Assembly: GCA_031261385.1 (NCBI GenBank)
Contig: JAISJS010000121.1
Coordinates: 1 to 6,544, forward strand
Source of the DNA: Treponema sp.
GTDB taxonomy: Bacteria > Spirochaetota > Spirochaetia > Treponematales > Breznakiellaceae
DNA length: 6,544 bases
Reading direction: 5' to 3'
Under the pieces are notes generated by a model, which was not told where the DNA came from, searched no databases, and saw only the letters and a program-made list of their open reading frames with translations. Positions 5,461 to 6,544 of this stretch are shown here, in pieces (position 1 is the stretch's first letter; each line of letters opens with the position of its first letter). The position numbers and the translations under genes were made by a program.

Positions 5461-6510
5461 TTATACCCGTAAATAAAGCCGTTCTCCCAATCCCCAAAGA
5501 TTGCGTACCTGAATCTGTTCACCTTTGGAACTTACCAACACGCCGTTGTAATAGCCCAAGGGTGTTTCATGCTCGGTATTTGTTACCACAAGATTGATCC
5601 CGCATCTGATTTTTTCCCGGGGGGTAAAAACCAGATCTACCATACCCTCCACATCCTGAATGATCCAGTCCGATTCAAGCCCCCCCGGCATGGTGATCCG
5701 CACCGGCGGCAGGGGGCTTAATTCACCGTCCAGCCACAGGGCGTTTTCGTTATTTTTGTGGGTCTCCCGTGTTTGATTCTCCCCAATGCTGAAACCATAC
5801 CGCCGATTTTCCCCGTCAAAACCCATCCCGGAGCACCAGATATTGTGCATACGGTAGGGATAAAATCCTTTGCAATCATAAAAGATCCCGCTGCTTTTTT
5901 CCGGGTTCAGGATGATGTGCCGTCCCCCAAAAACCATGTCCCCCCGCACTGAGGCCAGCGCCTTAAACATATACAGGCCGCGCTGCTCCGACATGCCAAG
6001 GCTGACCGCCATCGGGGTAGTCCGTCGGCGGTCCAAATCGAATTCCACATGGGCGGTAAAAGCGGTCCGCCGCCGCGTTGCCTCAATGTTGAGATCGAGC
6101 TTTATGGTATCTGCATCCAGCCAGTTATGGATACGGAAAAAAAAGCCGTAGGACCGGCTCTCAACAGAGTCATTGGAAAGACGGCGGGGAAGCCGCCAGG
6201 CGTTGCCGGGCAGTACCTTCCTGAAGGTAAAGCGCTCATGGGTATCCTTGTCGTAGAGAAACACATGGGCCATACGATACAGCTTTACATTGCCAAGAAA
6301 GGCCTCAAGGTAATAATGATCGTCCTGAATCAAAAAAGATTCCCACTCTTTTATCCGGCAGTCTTTTGCCCACCGGGGAATCGGGTATTTATAGGGACGA
6401 TGCACATCCAGAAGATCCACCTCGTCAAAGGCCCTGTTCCACGTTCCCTGCAGGAGTTTTCCATCCTCTATTGGTGAAGCCCGCGGGGGCAGAATTTCTC
6501 GTGTGTACAT
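5461..6510 (-). CDS. DUF2804 family protein
   Basis: The 349-residue product matches the DUF2804 pattern, mainly in its C-terminal half. A YGFSIGEN strand is followed by NNENALWLDGEL (about 252-264), where the family typically has 'ENALxxDG'. Then come WIIQDVEGMVDLVFTP, a late GYYNGVL (319-325) and the closing RNLWGLGE (336-343). The N-terminal half carries LLQGTWNRAFDEVDL and several tryptophan-rich strands; overall it reads as all-beta. There is no signal peptide or membrane helix, so a cytoplasmic location is likely. No enzymatic role is established for the family that I can state. The ATG at 6510 is preferred; a TTG directly before it is possible. Upstream there is a TATAAT but no ribosome binding site, which points to a leaderless message. 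It heads the minus-strand operon with the 726-residue protein, with stop and start two bases apart. Confidence 0.78.
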   Translation of the reverse strand: MYTREILPPRASPIEDGKLLQGTWNRAFDEVDLLDVHRPYKYPIPRWAKDCRIKEWESFLIQDDHYYLEAFLGNVKLYRMAHVFLYDKDTHERFTFRKVLPGNAWRLPRRLSNDSVESRSYGFFFRIHNWLDADTIKLDLNIEATRRRTAFTAHVEFDLDRRRTTPMAVSLGMSEQRGLYMFKALASVRGDMVFGGRHIILNPEKSSGIFYDCKGFYPYRMHNIWCSGMGFDGENRRYGFSIGENQTRETHKNNENALWLDGELSPLPPVRITMPGGLESDWIIQDVEGMVDLVFTPREKIRCGINLVVTNTEHETPLGYYNGVLVSSKGEQIQVRNLWGLGERLYLRV

Positions 6511-6517
6511 CAATTTT

Positions 6518-6523
6518 ATTATA
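6518..6523 (-). promoter_or_regulatory. -10 hexamer directly before the DUF2804 gene (leaderless start)
   Basis: On the minus strand a perfect TATAAT ends seven bases before the ATG at 6510. Transcription normally starts about that far downstream of the -10, so the message would begin at or next to the start codon. No purine-rich ribosome binding site is present in the gap (AAAATTG). The -35 would fall at or beyond the right edge of the window (about 6541-6546) and cannot be judged. Confidence 0.5.
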
Positions 6524-6544
6524 TACCAAAAGCGGCTGATATTA

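Noticed and set aside
5459..5497. Extending the 726-residue protein to a TTG start at 5497
   Set aside because: It would overlap the DUF2804 reading frame by about 37 bases with a rare start codon. The ATG at 5458 directly follows the upstream stop and gives a natural MAKKPKA opening.

Overview
The window looks like chromosomal DNA of a spirochaete, most probably a Treponema-type organism of roughly 50% GC. This rests on a long charged protein of a kind I associate from memory with treponemes, next to a DUF2804 protein, plus two lipoproteins with relaxed lipoboxes. No rRNA or tRNA gene and no complete housekeeping marker is present, so the assignment is tentative.

Left part (1-1830), accessory in character. 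The 3' end of an XRE-type helix-turn-helix regulator gene (3-332) is followed by a short minus-strand stretch that reads like the C-terminus of a lost PIN-domain protein (337-426). A strong sigma-70-type promoter (431-458) is overlaid by two tandem inverted repeats (444-486). It drives a 393-residue AAA_14/DUF4143 ATPase with a C-terminal PD-(D/E)XK-like nuclease motif (504-1685). The gap after it is rich in hairpins and holds a perfect 34-bp palindrome (1797-1830). The centre of that palindrome is TGTTTCACGTGAAACA, identical to the canonical bacterial parS centromere site bound by ParB.

Middle part (1842-3274). A YbaK/EbsC-type aminoacyl-tRNA deacylase gene lies on the minus strand. Divergent from it is a 49-codon gene for a tiny lipoprotein, with its own promoter and ribosome binding site. 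A block of three hairpins (2621-2731) separates that gene from a convergent META-domain (HslJ-like) lipoprotein gene, which has its own good promoter at 3245-3274.

Right part (3278-6523). Two minus-strand genes form an operon: a DUF2804 protein (5461-6510), then a 726-residue charged protein of unknown function (3278-5458), separated by two bases. The DUF2804 gene has a -10 hexamer seven bases before its ATG and no visible ribosome binding site, which suggests a leaderless transcript.

The most notable items are the parS site within an extended perfect palindrome between convergent genes, and the tandem operator over the promoter of the AAA_14/DUF4143 gene. I see no CRISPR array, insertion sequence or phage module.
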